A stretch of 64,000 nucleotides of DNA from JBGSTR01 sp963707135 (GCA_963707135.1 CAVPOY010000013.1:186001-250000); one strand, 5' to 3'; positions 7,604 through 18,065 are shown, counted from the stretch's first letter. Notes: a model not told the origin generated them from the letters alone. Program-made: numbers and translations.

Positions 7604-10600
7604 TTACTCAACGCGGAAGATGCCCCACTCGCCGTTGTAGACGTGCACCGGCACCATGTCGCGGTACAGGTAGTCGCCGGCTATCGGACCAGCTCCGCCC
7701 AACGGCACGATGTTGGCGTGGTTGCTCGGGCCGTGGCCCATCTGCTCGCCGTGCCAGAAGGTTCGCACGTTGTCCGGGTCGATCACCGTGGAGTCCAGGT
7801 TGTACGGGTGCCGCGGCCACAAGTGCCCGTGCAGCGTGAACACCTGGTTGCGGTTGTGTCCGCCTGGCTTGAGGACGCGGAAGCGGACCTCCTCGTTCCG
7901 GCGCCGCGGTAAACACCGGCGTCACCGGATCCAGGCCGCCCAGGTTCGCGAAGGCGTCGGTAAAGTCCACCTGACGCGTGACTCCGGAGGCGGCCGTCGG
8001 GCCGATACCGAGCCGCAGCCACAGCGGGTCCGTTCGGTAGTTCAGTCCCTTCATGCCCGAGTCCTCCGGCTCCTCCTCCTCGGAGACCGTAGGAACGGGA
8101 TCGCCAGCGGCAACCGTAATGCCGCACGGGGCGACCTGCCCGGGTGCGCACGGTGTGTTGAACGCCGCACCGTTCGTGAAGCGCATGTTCACGTCGTCCT
8201 GGTAAACCAGCACGAAGTCGCGGAACGAAGGCTTTCCCGGTTCGCAGGGGAACGTGCCGCTCGTGCAGATTGACAGAGCCGCACGGCTGAGCAATCCGTC
8301 TGCGTCCGGCTCGCCGTCCGGCGTCTGAACTGTGACCCGATTCCGCCGGCTGCCGGTAGTGATCGTCCTGCCGTCCGCCCAGAAGGAGCCCTCCGGCTCG
8401 ACGACGAGCGCGCCGATCAGGCCCTTGTTGCTGCCCTTGATAGGATCGGCGGGCATCAGGTTGATCGCGCCGTACTCGACCGGCGTGCCGGTGAGCTCAC
8501 CGGTGGCGGTGTCGACGTCGACCTTGCCCGCGTACCATTTGTAGGTGATCGTCTCCCCTGGCGCCGCCGTCTGCACCGGGTTGAAACCGACATTCATGCC
8601 GTCGCTGTCGACCATGTCGAACTCCACGAGCTGGGCGTGCAGCCCGACGTGGCTCGAGGGGGCGAGCTGGTTCGCGTTGAACCGGTTGACGATCATGGGC
8701 AGGAGGTTGAAGCCCGCCAGGTCCTGGGTCTCCAACGGGAACGCGGGGTCCGGACCATGCAGCACCGCGGGCAACTGGTTGGTCAGGGTGATGAACACGC
8801 ACTCACCGGCCGCGGCCCTGAGGATCAGCGGTTCCACGCGCCGCTCCGGCTTGAGCATCCCGTTGGCGTCCAGGTCGCTCTCCAGCACGTACAGCAGCGC
8901 GGTCGGGTCGTCGAGCTCGGGGTGATACGCCAGCGTCCCGCCGGGCAAGACGTCCGCGGCACGCACCGCGACCACGTCGTACTTGCGCTCAGGCGCCTCC
9001 CTCGGACAGACACCCGCGAAGGCAGGCTTACCGCCCTTCCTGCCGACCGGCGGCGCTTTACCGTCGGGGTTGTTCGGCAGCGGTATGAGATGGCCGGTGC
9101 CGAAATCGCCGTCATAGGCGCGCATGATGCCCCAGCTCCCGTTCCAGCGGGCGTCGACCGACGAGCCCGTCTGGTAGAGGTAGTCCTCGAAGCCGACAGG
9201 GTTCTTCGACGCCGCGAAGGACGGCACCTGGAAGATGAAGTACTCCGAGATGCCGGCCATCTGCGAGTTGCGGAAGCCGGAGTAGCCGCTGTTCCATTGC
9301 TGCAGCCAGCGCACCCCGTTGATGCTCATGTTGTGGCCTTCCTCGGTGGCGCCGACCTGCACCCGCAGCTGGACCTTGTCCCCCTCGTAAACCTGCAGCG
9401 TGGGGGTGAAGGGGTCCCCGGTGAGAGCGCCCAGGTTCTGCGTCTGGATGGCCCCCGGCGCGTTGTAGGGCCACTGCTCGGGTGGGGTGTTCAGGCGCAC
9501 GTCGGCGCGCAGCACGTCGGAGCTGAAGGCGTAGGAGAGGTCGCCGGCGAGCGGCGTCGTGTCAGGAATCAGGTCGCCGTCCAGGTCGAGCGGCGTGAGC
9601 GCTGGCGTGTTCGTCGACGGGTCGCGTACCCGCAGCGCCAGCGGCTCGTTGCGGTAGTTGACGACGAAGGTCCCCGGGTCCGCCGCCGAGATGGCTTCCG
9701 GCCGGCAGCCGTTGGGGCCGCCGCCCGCCACGCACAGGGGCTCGAGGATGTGGGGCAGGCCCACCACCTTGCGGTCGGACGGATTGACCGGGGTTCCGGC
9801 CGCGTTGAGCACGTCGCCGCCGTCGTCCTGACCGCGGTAGGCCAGCTGGAAGTCCGCGAACTCGAGGTAGAACTCGCGCCAGGCATCCCCGGCAAGGTTC
9901 TCGTCAACCCCGCTGCAGCCCGTGCAGTCGATGTCCGCCCGCCAGCTGGTCGGCCCGCCGTCACTGAGACGCGTGCCGAATGCCTCGCCCGTTACCGGGT
10001 CGGTCCACTGGGAACCCTCTGGCTCGACCAGCAGGGTCGCGTAGAGCCCCGCCTGCTGGTGCGTGGACGGGCCGTAGTGGTCGTGGGTGAACACGTTGCC
10101 GCGCCAGCCCGGGTCGAGGAACCAGCGCTGGCGGGTCGTGCGCGGGCCTGCCTCGCCTAGCGCATCGTCGCCGGTCCAGGCCCCGCCAACGGCCGTGAGG
10201 GCGTGGATGCGCTCGGCCACCTCGTCGGGGCTCAGGGTGCCGTCCTCGTAGTTCCAGCCGTTCGCCGCACCGTCGGCGGCCATCACGTCGAACTTGACCA
10301 GATGGATGTGCTGCCCGACGACGTCAGTGGGGGTCCGCACCTGGAAATCGTCGAGCTGGTAGACGTTGGGAACCAGATTGGTGTGGTCGAAGTCCACGCA
10401 GTCCATGGTGTTGGCGCGCATGACGAAGGGCTCGGGTGCGCGCGTCCCGTCCAGCGTAGCCGCCGCATCGTCGTCCAGCACGATGATGCGGCTCTGGTCG
10501 AAGTGCCAGCCGACCTTGTTGAGCTGCACCGGCAGTTCGATGACCGAGGCCGCGTAATACCGGGGGTTACCAATGGGCGCCTCGAGCCAGGGAATGCTGA

Positions 10601-13006
10601 CGCCGTTTACCCAGGCGTCCGCCCGGCAAGGCTCCGCGAAGGGCGCGCCCGCGACCGCCGCGAGGCCGTTAACTTGGAACTCTCCGGCGTTCCCATCCGG
10701 TAGGTAGCTCGGGCGGGAACGGGTATAGCCGTCGGGATTGGCCCCATCCTCCAATTTGCCGTGGAAATCCATGGCCGCTCGCTCCGCCGGTGTGCCGTTT
10801 TCCGGAATCTGATGGCCGGTCGCCGTCAACAGTACCTTGTCGAAGTCCGTCGCGGTCTGGGTGGCGTTCGCCGTGCCGGCCGTGATCACGTGCCGGGGCA
10901 GCCCGCCGTCGGCGACCAGGTCCAGCGGCGGGGTCGGCGGCCGGTGGCCGGACACGCCCGGGATGAAGAACGGGAAGCCTGGGTTTCCGGTCGCCTCGCT
11001 GATCGGCGTCGGCGGTGTCGCCGGTACCGTCGTCGGGTCACCGGTGCCGGCGATCACGGCCTGACCGTCGGCGATAGCGACATCGACCTCGGGCATCGGG
11101 GCCATGGCCCGGCCCGGGATCGGCACCACGCCCGGGATCGGCGTGCCGGCGGCGATCTCGCCGTCGGGTAGCGCCCGGGCGCCGGCCGCGGGCAAGCCGC
11201 CGGCGTCCATCAGCGTGCCGGTCTCGAAAACGTCGTGCACCCGCCACAGGCCCCACATGCCCTGGGCGAAGTGGGGGTAGAAGTGGCAGTGGAAGATGGC
11301 GTCGCCCGGTGACTTGGCCCGGTTGCCGGCGCCGCCGAAGGCGATCTCGTAGGTGAAGGACGAGCCGGGACCGATGGCCTGGGCATCCAGGTAGTTGGAG
11401 CCGGGGTCGTCCGGCGCGAAGTGCCACTGGTGGGCGTGCAGGTGGAAGATGTGGTGCTCGGTGCCGACGTGGATGTTGCGGATCTTGGTGCGGTCGTTCA
11501 GGTAGCCGTGGAAGACGGTGGCCGGGTCGGCGGGGTAGAAGGCCTTGGTCGCCTTCGGTCCTACGTCGGTACAGTTCGCCAAGGCCGGGTTGCAGGCCTC
11601 CAGACCGGTGGTCGCGGGAACGTCGACGACCATGCCGGGGTCGCCCACCGCCCAGGAGGTGAGGAAGAACTCCTCGTACTTGCACTCGACGCACTCGTGC
11701 ATGGGGCCGACGCCGAGCCGGTTGGCGATGATCTCGGCGCCGACGCCGCCGGTGGCGTAATTCACCGCGAAGCCGTCCTTGACGCTGCCGAGCGTGAACT
11801 GCAGGCCGCTGAACCAGGCCGGGAACGCCTGGACCATCTTGACTTCGTCGTGGAAGGCCATGGTGTGCTCGCGGAACGGCTGGCCGCGGTTCGGGTAGAC
11901 GGGATTCTCCGCCTCGCCGATGAAGCCGCCGCGGCTCCGGCCCGGTGATGATGGCGTTGACCTCGTTGTGAACGATCTCGCCGGCCTGGACGAGGTTCAG
12001 GATCGGCGATCCGGCGAAGGGATGGTCTGCGGGGTAGACGGCATCGTAGTCGAGGATCGGATGCCCGTCCGGCGTCGTGCGGTGGGCATTCCAGATGCCG
12101 TCGCGGTTGGTGTCGGTGAACGCCTCCGCGGCATCCCAAACGCCGTTCCCATTGGCATCGACGAAAACTTCGCCGGCGTCGAAGGCACCGTTTCCGTTGG
12201 CATCGGTGAATTGCTCGGCGACTGGATCGAGTATGCCATTACCGTTCAGGTCGTCGAAGCTCTCCGGCGGCGTTGCAAGGTCCATGTCGGCGCGGCTGAC
12301 CTGGCTGCGGTACCACTCGGCACTCGTCGGTTCGACGTTCAGCACGCCGAACAGCCCGGAGGCGATGGCGCCGCTGCCTCCCTCGCCGCCCTGGTTCGGA
12401 CCGCTGGTGATGACGTAGGCCCCCTCCTTCTCGGCCAGGTAGGTGTAGGTGGCCTGCCCACCCGGGGCCACGAGGCTCGACGGATTCTGGCCGACCTTCG
12501 AGGCGTCGCTACCGATCCCGGACTTCATGCCCTGGATGTGCAGCCCGGCGGTACGGGTGACGGGCTGCTCCGACTGGATCGCGGGCAGCCCCACGCCGGC
12601 TGGTTGATTCCCGGCGCTTGTGATAGCGCCGGGACTGAGCAGATTGGTGAACTCGACGCACAGGGTGTCGCCTTCGTTCACGCGCAGCGTCAGCGGGCGT
12701 GGGCGCTTGGTGGAGCGGAGTTGGACGTTGCCGTCGGTGCAGACAGCGTTGAGCGCAACTGCTGAGCCAGGGTTTCATCATCGCGGCGTGGTTCCCTTCG
12801 GGAAACACGTCCCGTGCCAGGGCGAAGATCATTCCGGCGGGGTTGTACGCGCCGAGCCGGTTGTAGACGAGCACCTGGTCGAGGGCGACGACCTTCGCGG
12901 AAACATTCGCGGTTCCGTCGCACGCTGCCGAGGCAGTCGCGGGGAGGGATGCGAGCAGGCAAAATCCTACTGCCAGCCCGACAGCGGGCTTTGGGTTGCG
13001 AGGCAT
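7604..13006 (-). CDS. Giant multicopper oxidase, MnxG/MofA-like, with three single-base frameshifts
   Basis: About 1,800 codons encoding an exported multidomain multicopper oxidase. AGGAGGAAA precedes the ATG at 13006, and a signal peptide (PAVGLAVGFCLLASLPATASA) follows. Cupredoxin domains repeat along the length. Copper motifs include HLHAHQWHF (about residue 520), the type 1 signature HCHFYPHFAQGM (about 570), HIH near 900, HDHYGPSTHQQ near 970 and FTLHGHLWPRHP near 1725. The type 1 motif is therefore not C-terminal, unlike in laccases but as reported for MnxG-type enzymes. Residues about 250-305 hold EF-hand-like DxNGNG repeats. The frame changes near 12771, 11940 and 7899; each is restored by removing one base and no other stops occur. 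Size, domain count and neighbouring SCO genes point to a metal oxidase, probably Mn(II); this is inference. Confidence 0.82.
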
Positions 13007-13465
13007 GATTTTCCTCCTGAGCTTGGTGGACCGGCGCAACGCTTCGACGGGAAGCGTCGCTACCTTAATTTTTCTTAAGCTTCTGGCAAAACCTAGATGT
13101 CGGTCACAAGTTTGTAAACAGCCGGAAAATTGTGGGATTTCCCAGTGCGGGGCTTGGTCTCACGTAACCATATGTTCTTTAGATCTATTTTTATTGATGA
13201 ACAAGAGTCTTAGGTTGAAGGCTCGTTTGTATTGCGGCTGGAATGAGTGGCAGCAGATTTTTGGTGGTTTCTGGCGCACGGCGGAGTCCGAGAGGGGTGG
13301 CGTATCCTGTTGACTGATCTCGGCAAAGGTCACAGTCAAGAGTCGCGGATACGCCCTGAGTCGGGGTGGGTGTCCTTGGTTTCGGGTTGCCAACCCAAGC
13401 CGATCCCTTGGGCCGGCCAGGGGACCAACCCGTCCTCGAATTCACGGCAAGCCTAGGACGTGACC
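13007..13465 (-). promoter_or_regulatory. Upstream region of the multicopper oxidase
   Basis: No convincing gene was found in these roughly 460 bases. The proximal part is less GC-rich than its surroundings and is the likely promoter of the leftward oxidase cluster. On the minus strand TTTACA followed 17 bases later by TAGGTT is a possible sigma-70 pair at about 13090-13120. A hairpin with perfect seven-base arms (ACGCTTC/GAAGCGT, 13039-13057) would lie in the 5' leader. Both are weak, by-eye calls. The distal part runs into the duplicated segment. Confidence 0.35.
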
Positions 13466-14330
13466 GCCCCCTCGAGTTTCCGTCTCCACGCTCACCCTCC
13501 TTGCTAGATCGCCCTGGGAATCGGCGTTCCCTGCTCATTGCGCTCGCACCGCAATGACGGCCGCGAATCCGGCATGCCGTGCTACCGCCGGAGGATACCC
13601 GTGGACCCTATGGCCTCCGCGTCGGTCTTCCGCGGGCTGACGGTTGCCGCAACGACCTTTGGTCTGGTCTTCCCGGCGGAAACGGACGACAAGACCCAGC
13701 GCGCTGTCGCCGGCATGGTTGGCACCCTGCCGGTGTTCCCGGTCTGGATCAGCGCCACCCTGTTGCTCGGCACGACCTCGGCGCTGGGCGTCGTGGTCGG
13801 GCAGAAGCTGCTGAGGTGCATCCCGCTGCGTCGGCTGCACCAGCTCAGCGGGGTCTTTTTCCTTATCCGGGCTGCCTTTGCGCCTACCAGGGTGTTTCCG
13901 GTCTGAATGACGGGGCTCGGCTTGACGAACCGGGGCACGGCCCCTCGGCGGGCATCAGATGCCCGCGCGACGACTTGAAACCCGCTGCCGATACGAGCCC
14001 CTTAAACGAATCGGCTCGTAGACCCGAACCCGGTTCCGAGAGCGGTTTGATGATGGTCGGGGTGGAATTGTGGTGGCCCATCCGGTTGCCGTGCCGATGG
14101 GCGGGTGGGCGCCGGACTTGGGCTACCGTTCAGACGCCCAGGTCCGTCGTTGAAAAAGACCTCCTGAAGCTATGGCTGCGCCACGTGCCATACGCCCTTC
14201 ACGCCTTCTCCGGTCTTGTCCCCAGGCGCCTTGTCCTTGGTCCAGAAGTAGAGCGGCATGCCTTTGTAGGCCCACTGCCTGGTGCCGTCGTCGCGGGCGA
14301 CGACGCTGAAATCACCACTCGGCGCCGCAC
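13466..14330 (+). repeat. Segmental duplication, copy 2
   Basis: Diverged copy of 1185-2337 in the same orientation. The leader before the exporter, the exporter start with its GGAGG site, the spacer (GGGGCTCGGCTTGACGAACC) and the end of the COG4315 gene can all be aligned. This copy has an internal deletion of about 297 bases in the exporter gene but retains a complete COG4315 gene, the opposite of copy 1. The riboswitch is absent because the copy begins downstream of it. Confidence 0.8.
13601..13906 (+). pseudogene. Internally deleted copy of the UPF0016 exporter
   Basis: Reads as 101 codons from a GTG at 13601 that matches the ATG of the full copy at 1320, with the same GGAGG site. It equals the first and last parts of that protein with an in-frame loss of about 99 codons. 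The deletion runs from the first E-x-G-D-K motif to the second, as expected from recombination between the gene's two internal repeats. The single remaining motif reads AETDDKTQ, replacing the conserved Gly by Asp. No riboswitch precedes it. Half-size UPF0016 proteins that pair up are known, so a product is not excluded, but the damaged motif makes a pseudogene more likely. Confidence 0.75.
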
Positions 14331-14544
14331 CACCGGGTGCTGCGAACGGTGGCCAGTTTTCCGCGCAGGGGCCGTTGCACGCGCTTTTTCCGGTTCCGGG
14401 CGCGTCCTTGTCGAACGTATAGAGCGTCATCTGGTTGGGTCCGGTGAGCGCCCCTTCGTGGACGAGCGCCGGGACGTCCGCATGTGCGGGGGGCAGCGTG
14501 CCGATCAACCCGGCCAGAACCATCGTCGTGACGAGCTTGTTCAT
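14170..14544 (-). CDS. Exported COG4315-type repeat protein
   Basis: A 124-residue protein with a signal peptide (LVTTMVLAGLIGTLPPAHA) and the COG4315 pattern of short Y-x-F/W-x-x-D motifs: LYTFDKDAPG at about 41-50 and LYFWTKDKAPG at about 96-106, with CNGPCAENWPP between them. The two Cys could form a disulfide or bind a ligand. These small periplasmic proteins are of unknown function and are often found with metal or oxidative-stress genes. A truncated relative lies at 2191-2337. The start at 14544 is fixed by the signal peptide; a GGATTGATG stretch lies just upstream. Confidence 0.82.
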   Translation of the reverse strand: MNKLVTTMVLAGLIGTLPPAHADVPALVHEGALTGPNQMTLYTFDKDAPGTGKSACNGPCAENWPPFAAPGGAAPSGDFSVVARDDGTRQWAYKGMPLYFWTKDKAPGDKTGEGVKGVWHVAQP

Positions 14545-14707
14545 CTACATCAATCCTCGATCTGGTTTGTTGCCGCATGAACAGGGCTTCAGGCCAGTCT
14601 CTCGAAGCCCGGGCACCGGGTGCGGGGTCCTACGTGCCTCACAATGAGTAAACAGCGCGAGCGGGGGCAATATTCCATCGGCTGCAGGAGTCACCTAGAC
14701 CTGAAGC

Positions 14708-16170
14708 CTAACGCTGCCGGGTAACCAGCTCCTCGGCCACGGCGGCGGCCTGATTGCCCCAGGCGCCGCGTACGTAGCTGGCCACCGCCGCTATCTCGGC
14801 GTTGCTCAGCCCCTGCTGGGTACCGATGGGCGGCATGATGGCGTTGAACACCTTGCCGTTAACGCTGATCTTGCCGCTGCGGCCGTGGATGATTGTGTGG
14901 GCGACGTAGCTGCCGTCGCCTTCCAGCACCCGCGGATTACCCGCCAGCGGCGGAAAGACACCGGGCACGCCCTGGCCATCGGGCTGATGGCAGTTGACGC
15001 AGGTGGCCTTGCCTTCGAATAGGGACTTTCCATCGAGACCCGCGGTCGTGGCGACCGGCCGCACCCAGTCCTGCATGCGAATATCCGGCAAGGGGCCGCG
15101 CAGGGCGTTGAGAAAGGCCTTGATGTCAAGCTTCTCCCGATCGCTCAAGCCGAGCGGCCTGACTCGAGGGTCCTGGTTGCGCACGTTGTCGCCGCCACGA
15201 TCGTAGTGGTCGATGACCTCGTCCAGTGTCCAATAGCGGCCGTCGTGCATGTACGGTGGCGTGTCCAAGAGGTTGCGCAGCGTCGGCGTCTTGAAACGCC
15301 CCCAGTCGGATGCCTCGTGGGTGATGAGGTAACGGCCGGGGTCGGTGGTGATGCTTTCCCAATCGGCGTTCTCCGTCCGCTTGGCGTCGAACTTCAGCAC
15401 TTTCTGATGGAGCTCGTCGTCGAGGATTGGGTTGTGTTTAAGCCCCACGTTGTAGAAGCCGGAGTCCGTGAAATTGGGGCCGTTGTGGCAAGCAACGCAG
15501 TTGCCCTTGCCCTTGAAGAGGGCCAGGCCGCGGACGGCCGCTTCGTCCATCGCGGATTTGTCGCCTTCGGCGTAGCGGTCAAAGGGACTGGGACCTGTGA
15601 CAATGAAATGCCGCTGAAAGACGGCGAGCGCCTTGCCGTAGTCGTCCGGATTTGGCTCGCTGCCGTAGGCCTCTTTAAACATCTTGACCATGTCAGGGTC
15701 GTCCTTGAGCACGGCCATGAGCTTTCCGATGTCCTGACCCTTGTGCACCGGGTTCTTGGTGGAGCCGATTGCCTGCTTTTCCAGCGGCCAGGCGCGCCCA
15801 TCCCAGATCAGGGCCTTGTTGTAACCGACATTGATCAGGGTGGGGGAGTTGCGCCGCTCGACCCAGCCCGGATTTGCAGGAGAGAGCGGAGTCTGCACGG
15901 TCCATCCCTGGTGGGGTAGGTGGCAGGTGGCGCAGTTCATGGTACCGGTGCGCGGAGATCCGGTTGTCGAAGAACAGCGCACGGCCGAGCGCGAGCGGGC
16001 CTCGGTAGGCGCGTTGTCCGGGTTCGCCTCGACGGGCGGCAGGGGGCCGATGTCCGGCACATCGGTTCCGTCGGGTAGCGGCACGGTCTGGGCGCCGGCA
16101 CTCGGTGAACCAGAGCCCCAGCAGCGATGCCAGCAACAAGGGTTGGTTTGATCGTTGACGAGGCACTCAT
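14708..16170 (-). CDS. Tri-heme MauG/CcpA-like cytochrome c peroxidase, frameshifted near the N-terminus
   Basis: About 487 codons. The main part is a di-heme peroxidase/MauG fold with heme sites NCATCH and NCVACH and the family motif TPPYMHDGRYWTLDEVIDHY. A third C-terminal cytochrome c domain contains TCVNCHQPDGQGVPG, with PPIGTQQGLSNAEIAAVASYV at its end. The start MSASSTIKPTLVAGIAAGAL (16170) gives a signal peptide, but the frame then shifts near 16108, 16000 and 15950; single-base corrections restore a continuous protein including the typical LALGRALFFDNRIS segment. The enzyme acts in the periplasm, either reducing peroxide or performing radical oxidation like MauG. Its position behind the oxidase cluster makes it a possible electron partner. 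Confidence 0.78.
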
Positions 16171-16508
16171 GGCTTCCCCCTCTGTGCGAATGGTTCACGG
16201 TCGTGACTGGCAACGCCAGCGCGAGTCGCATGACGCGCGTCTCCGGCATACAGGATAACCGCTAGCATCACGGGCGCATACCCGATGACCTTAGTCGTTT
16301 TTCGGGCGCGCGCTGTAGAGGGCGATCGCGCGGACTGCCGACGCAGCGCACGTGCGCTCCCCGCCACCGCCTTGCTTTGGCGGTGGAACGTTAACTGCCG
16401 GCCTCAAGCGATACGGGTGACGGATGACGGAAGGCTGGTGAACACAGCTCGGTCACGTGCCAGGTATGCCACTCGCCCGCTGCGCTGACGCGCGCGGGCG
16501 AGTGGGTA

Positions 16509-17276
16509 TCAGATCGCGATCTGCCGGTAGACGGACTCCGCGAGCGCCGACAGGCCGGCGCGGTCGATCTCGCCGGCCAGGGCATAGGAGAGCGGGCCCT
16601 CGAGCCAGTAGAACACCGACACGCCCTCTGCCTGGGCAAAGCGGAACGCGGTATTGCGGTCCTCTTCCTCCCTCTTGCAGGCGTAAAGCACCACCCGTTT
16701 GCCTTCGGTGTCCTCGTACATCAGCAGTGCGCCCGGGCCGTCGTCGCTCGACATCAGACGCCCGCCGACCAGCACGAACCCAAGCTCGTCCAAGCGCGGG
16801 GCGTGCATCCTTGTCCCCATGCGTTTGCTGAGCCAGGCGACCAGGTGCTCGGCCTGGTCACCGGGGACCTCGACCGGATGACGCACCTCCGGGGTGTAGA
16901 CGGCGTATGCCATCGCCGCCTCCCGGACCACATGCGGCGTGCCGGCGACGGACGAGAGGGCGCCGCGCTCCAGGTGCATGCCGATCCAGCCCCCGGTGAC
17001 GAGCAGGACGACACTGGCGGCCAGGGCGCTGACTGGGCGAAGCCAGCGGTGGGGGCGGGGCCGCATGTGCATCGGAGCGGGGACGGGTTGCGCCAGCACC
17101 GGGTCGTAGAGGGCGCGCAGACCCTGGCGGATGGCCTCATAGTCGTCGACCTGGCGCCGCGCCTCCGGGTCCGCCGCGAGACGTTCCTCGACACCCTGTC
17201 GCGCCTGCTGGGACAACTGTCTGTCGACGTAGGCATGCAGGTCCTGAAGCTCGGGAGAAAGCTGTTCGTTCATCAT
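16509..17276 (-). CDS. Anti-sigma factor with one membrane segment
   Basis: A 255-residue protein whose ATG overlaps the stop of the ECF sigma gene by four bases (ATGA), so they are translationally coupled. The N-terminus (residues 1-75: ELQDLHAYVDRQLSQQARQG, then EERLAADPEARRQVDDYEAIRQGLRALYD) resembles the zinc-less RskA/FecR-like anti-sigma domain. A single membrane helix lies at about 95-112 (PVSALAASVVLLVTGGWIGM), leaving a 140-residue periplasmic sensor domain. It presumably holds the sigma factor until a periplasmic signal is sensed. The signal is unknown; neighbouring periplasmic redox proteins are candidate targets. Confidence 0.85.
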   Translation of the reverse strand: MMNEQLSPELQDLHAYVDRQLSQQARQGVEERLAADPEARRQVDDYEAIRQGLRALYDPVLAQPVPAPMHMRPRPHRWLRPVSALAASVVLLVTGGWIGMHLERGALSSVAGTPHVVREAAMAYAVYTPEVRHPVEVPGDQAEHLVAWLSKRMGTRMHAPRLDELGFVLVGGRLMSSDDGPGALLMYEDTEGKRVVLYACKREEEDRNTAFRFAQAEGVSVFYWLEGPLSYALAGEIDRAGLSALAESVYRQIAI

Positions 17277-17782
17277 TTGACCCTCCGCAGGGCCGGTTTC
17301 TGCTCCCCTGCCATCCAGCCGCGCAGGCGCTCGCGCGCCCGATGCAGCCGGGACATGACGGTGCCGAGCGGCACGCCGAGGACGGCGGCCACCTGCTCGT
17401 AGCTCATCTCCTCGAGACACACCAGCAGCAGCACCTCCCGCTGCTCCTCTGAGAGTTGCGCGAGACCTTGCTCGAGATCGCGCAGGTTGAGCGCCGCGTC
17501 GGGTGCCTGCGGCCGGGGGTCTTGGTAGTCGGTGTGTTCCATGGGTTCGGTGTCGAGCCGCCTTCGCCTCAACTTGTTGATATGGAGGTTGTGCATCAGC
17601 GTGAAAAGCCAGGCCCGGAGGTCGGTGCCTGGCTCCCAATGGTGCGCCTTCCGCCAGGCCCGCTCCAGGCAGTCCTGGACCAGATCGTCGGCCGCGTGCG
17701 CGTTTTGCGTAAGTGCTCGGGCATAGCGCCTCAGCCGTGGAATCTGGGTGGCGAGCAATTCGCCCGAAAGTCCTTCGGTCAT
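17273..17782 (-). CDS. ECF-family RNA polymerase sigma factor
   Basis: A 169-residue group IV sigma factor. Region 2 covers about residues 12-80 (LRRYARALTQNAHAADDLVQ, then CLERAWRKAHHW and LRAWLFTLMHNLHINKLRRR) and region 4 covers about 105-155 (LSEEQREVLLLVCLEEMSYE, then QVAAVLGVPLGTVMSRLHRARERLR, a helix-turn-helix for the -35 element). There is no region 3, as expected for the class. It is coupled to the membrane anti-sigma gene downstream. Its regulon is not evident; the peroxidase, the secreted protein at 18066 and the oxidase cluster are the nearest periplasmic candidates. Confidence 0.92.
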   Translation of the reverse strand: MTEGLSGELLATQIPRLRRYARALTQNAHAADDLVQDCLERAWRKAHHWEPGTDLRAWLFTLMHNLHINKLRRRRLDTEPMEHTDYQDPRPQAPDAALNLRDLEQGLAQLSEEQREVLLLVCLEEMSYEQVAAVLGVPLGTVMSRLHRARERLRGWMAGEQKPALRRVK

Positions 17783-18065
17783 GGTCTTGGCACCGTCTCC
17801 TTAAGGGCACGCGCCGCAAACGGGTCTGCTGCCGCTGTTTGCGAGGGGGAATCGCCGAGCCCGGCCTTGCGCGATGAGACAGGGGACCCGGGCTTCGACA
17901 AAGCCGCTTTCGACGCTTCTCGACGATCCGGCGTTAACGCGCGACGTCCTGTCAACACCGAGGTCGTGTCACCCGCCGCCATATACGTCTTGCCGAATGC
18001 GCTGACCACGGCGGAAGTAGCCGTTCCCTGGCCGCTTCCGATGGGCCGGTCGCGATGGCTGTCGG

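Noticed and set aside
8637..10160. 507-codon plus-strand frame opposite the oxidase
   Set aside because: High-GC shadow of the minus-strand oxidase gene: no family features, no ribosome site, His/Asp/Val/Gly-rich translation typical of antisense frames.
7604..13006. Three or four separate proteins in place of one oxidase
   Set aside because: The pieces lie end to end in the right order with single-base phase changes and intact sequence on both sides; together they make one protein of MnxG-like size.
13350..13500. Second riboswitch before the shortened exporter
   Set aside because: None of the aptamer blocks (GGGGAGTAG, CGTCAACA, GAGACC) occurs there; similarity to copy 1 begins downstream of the aptamer.
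1185..14330. Insertion-sequence composite transposon
   Set aside because: The bracketing repeats hold an exporter and a COG4315 gene; no transposase or terminal inverted repeats were seen.
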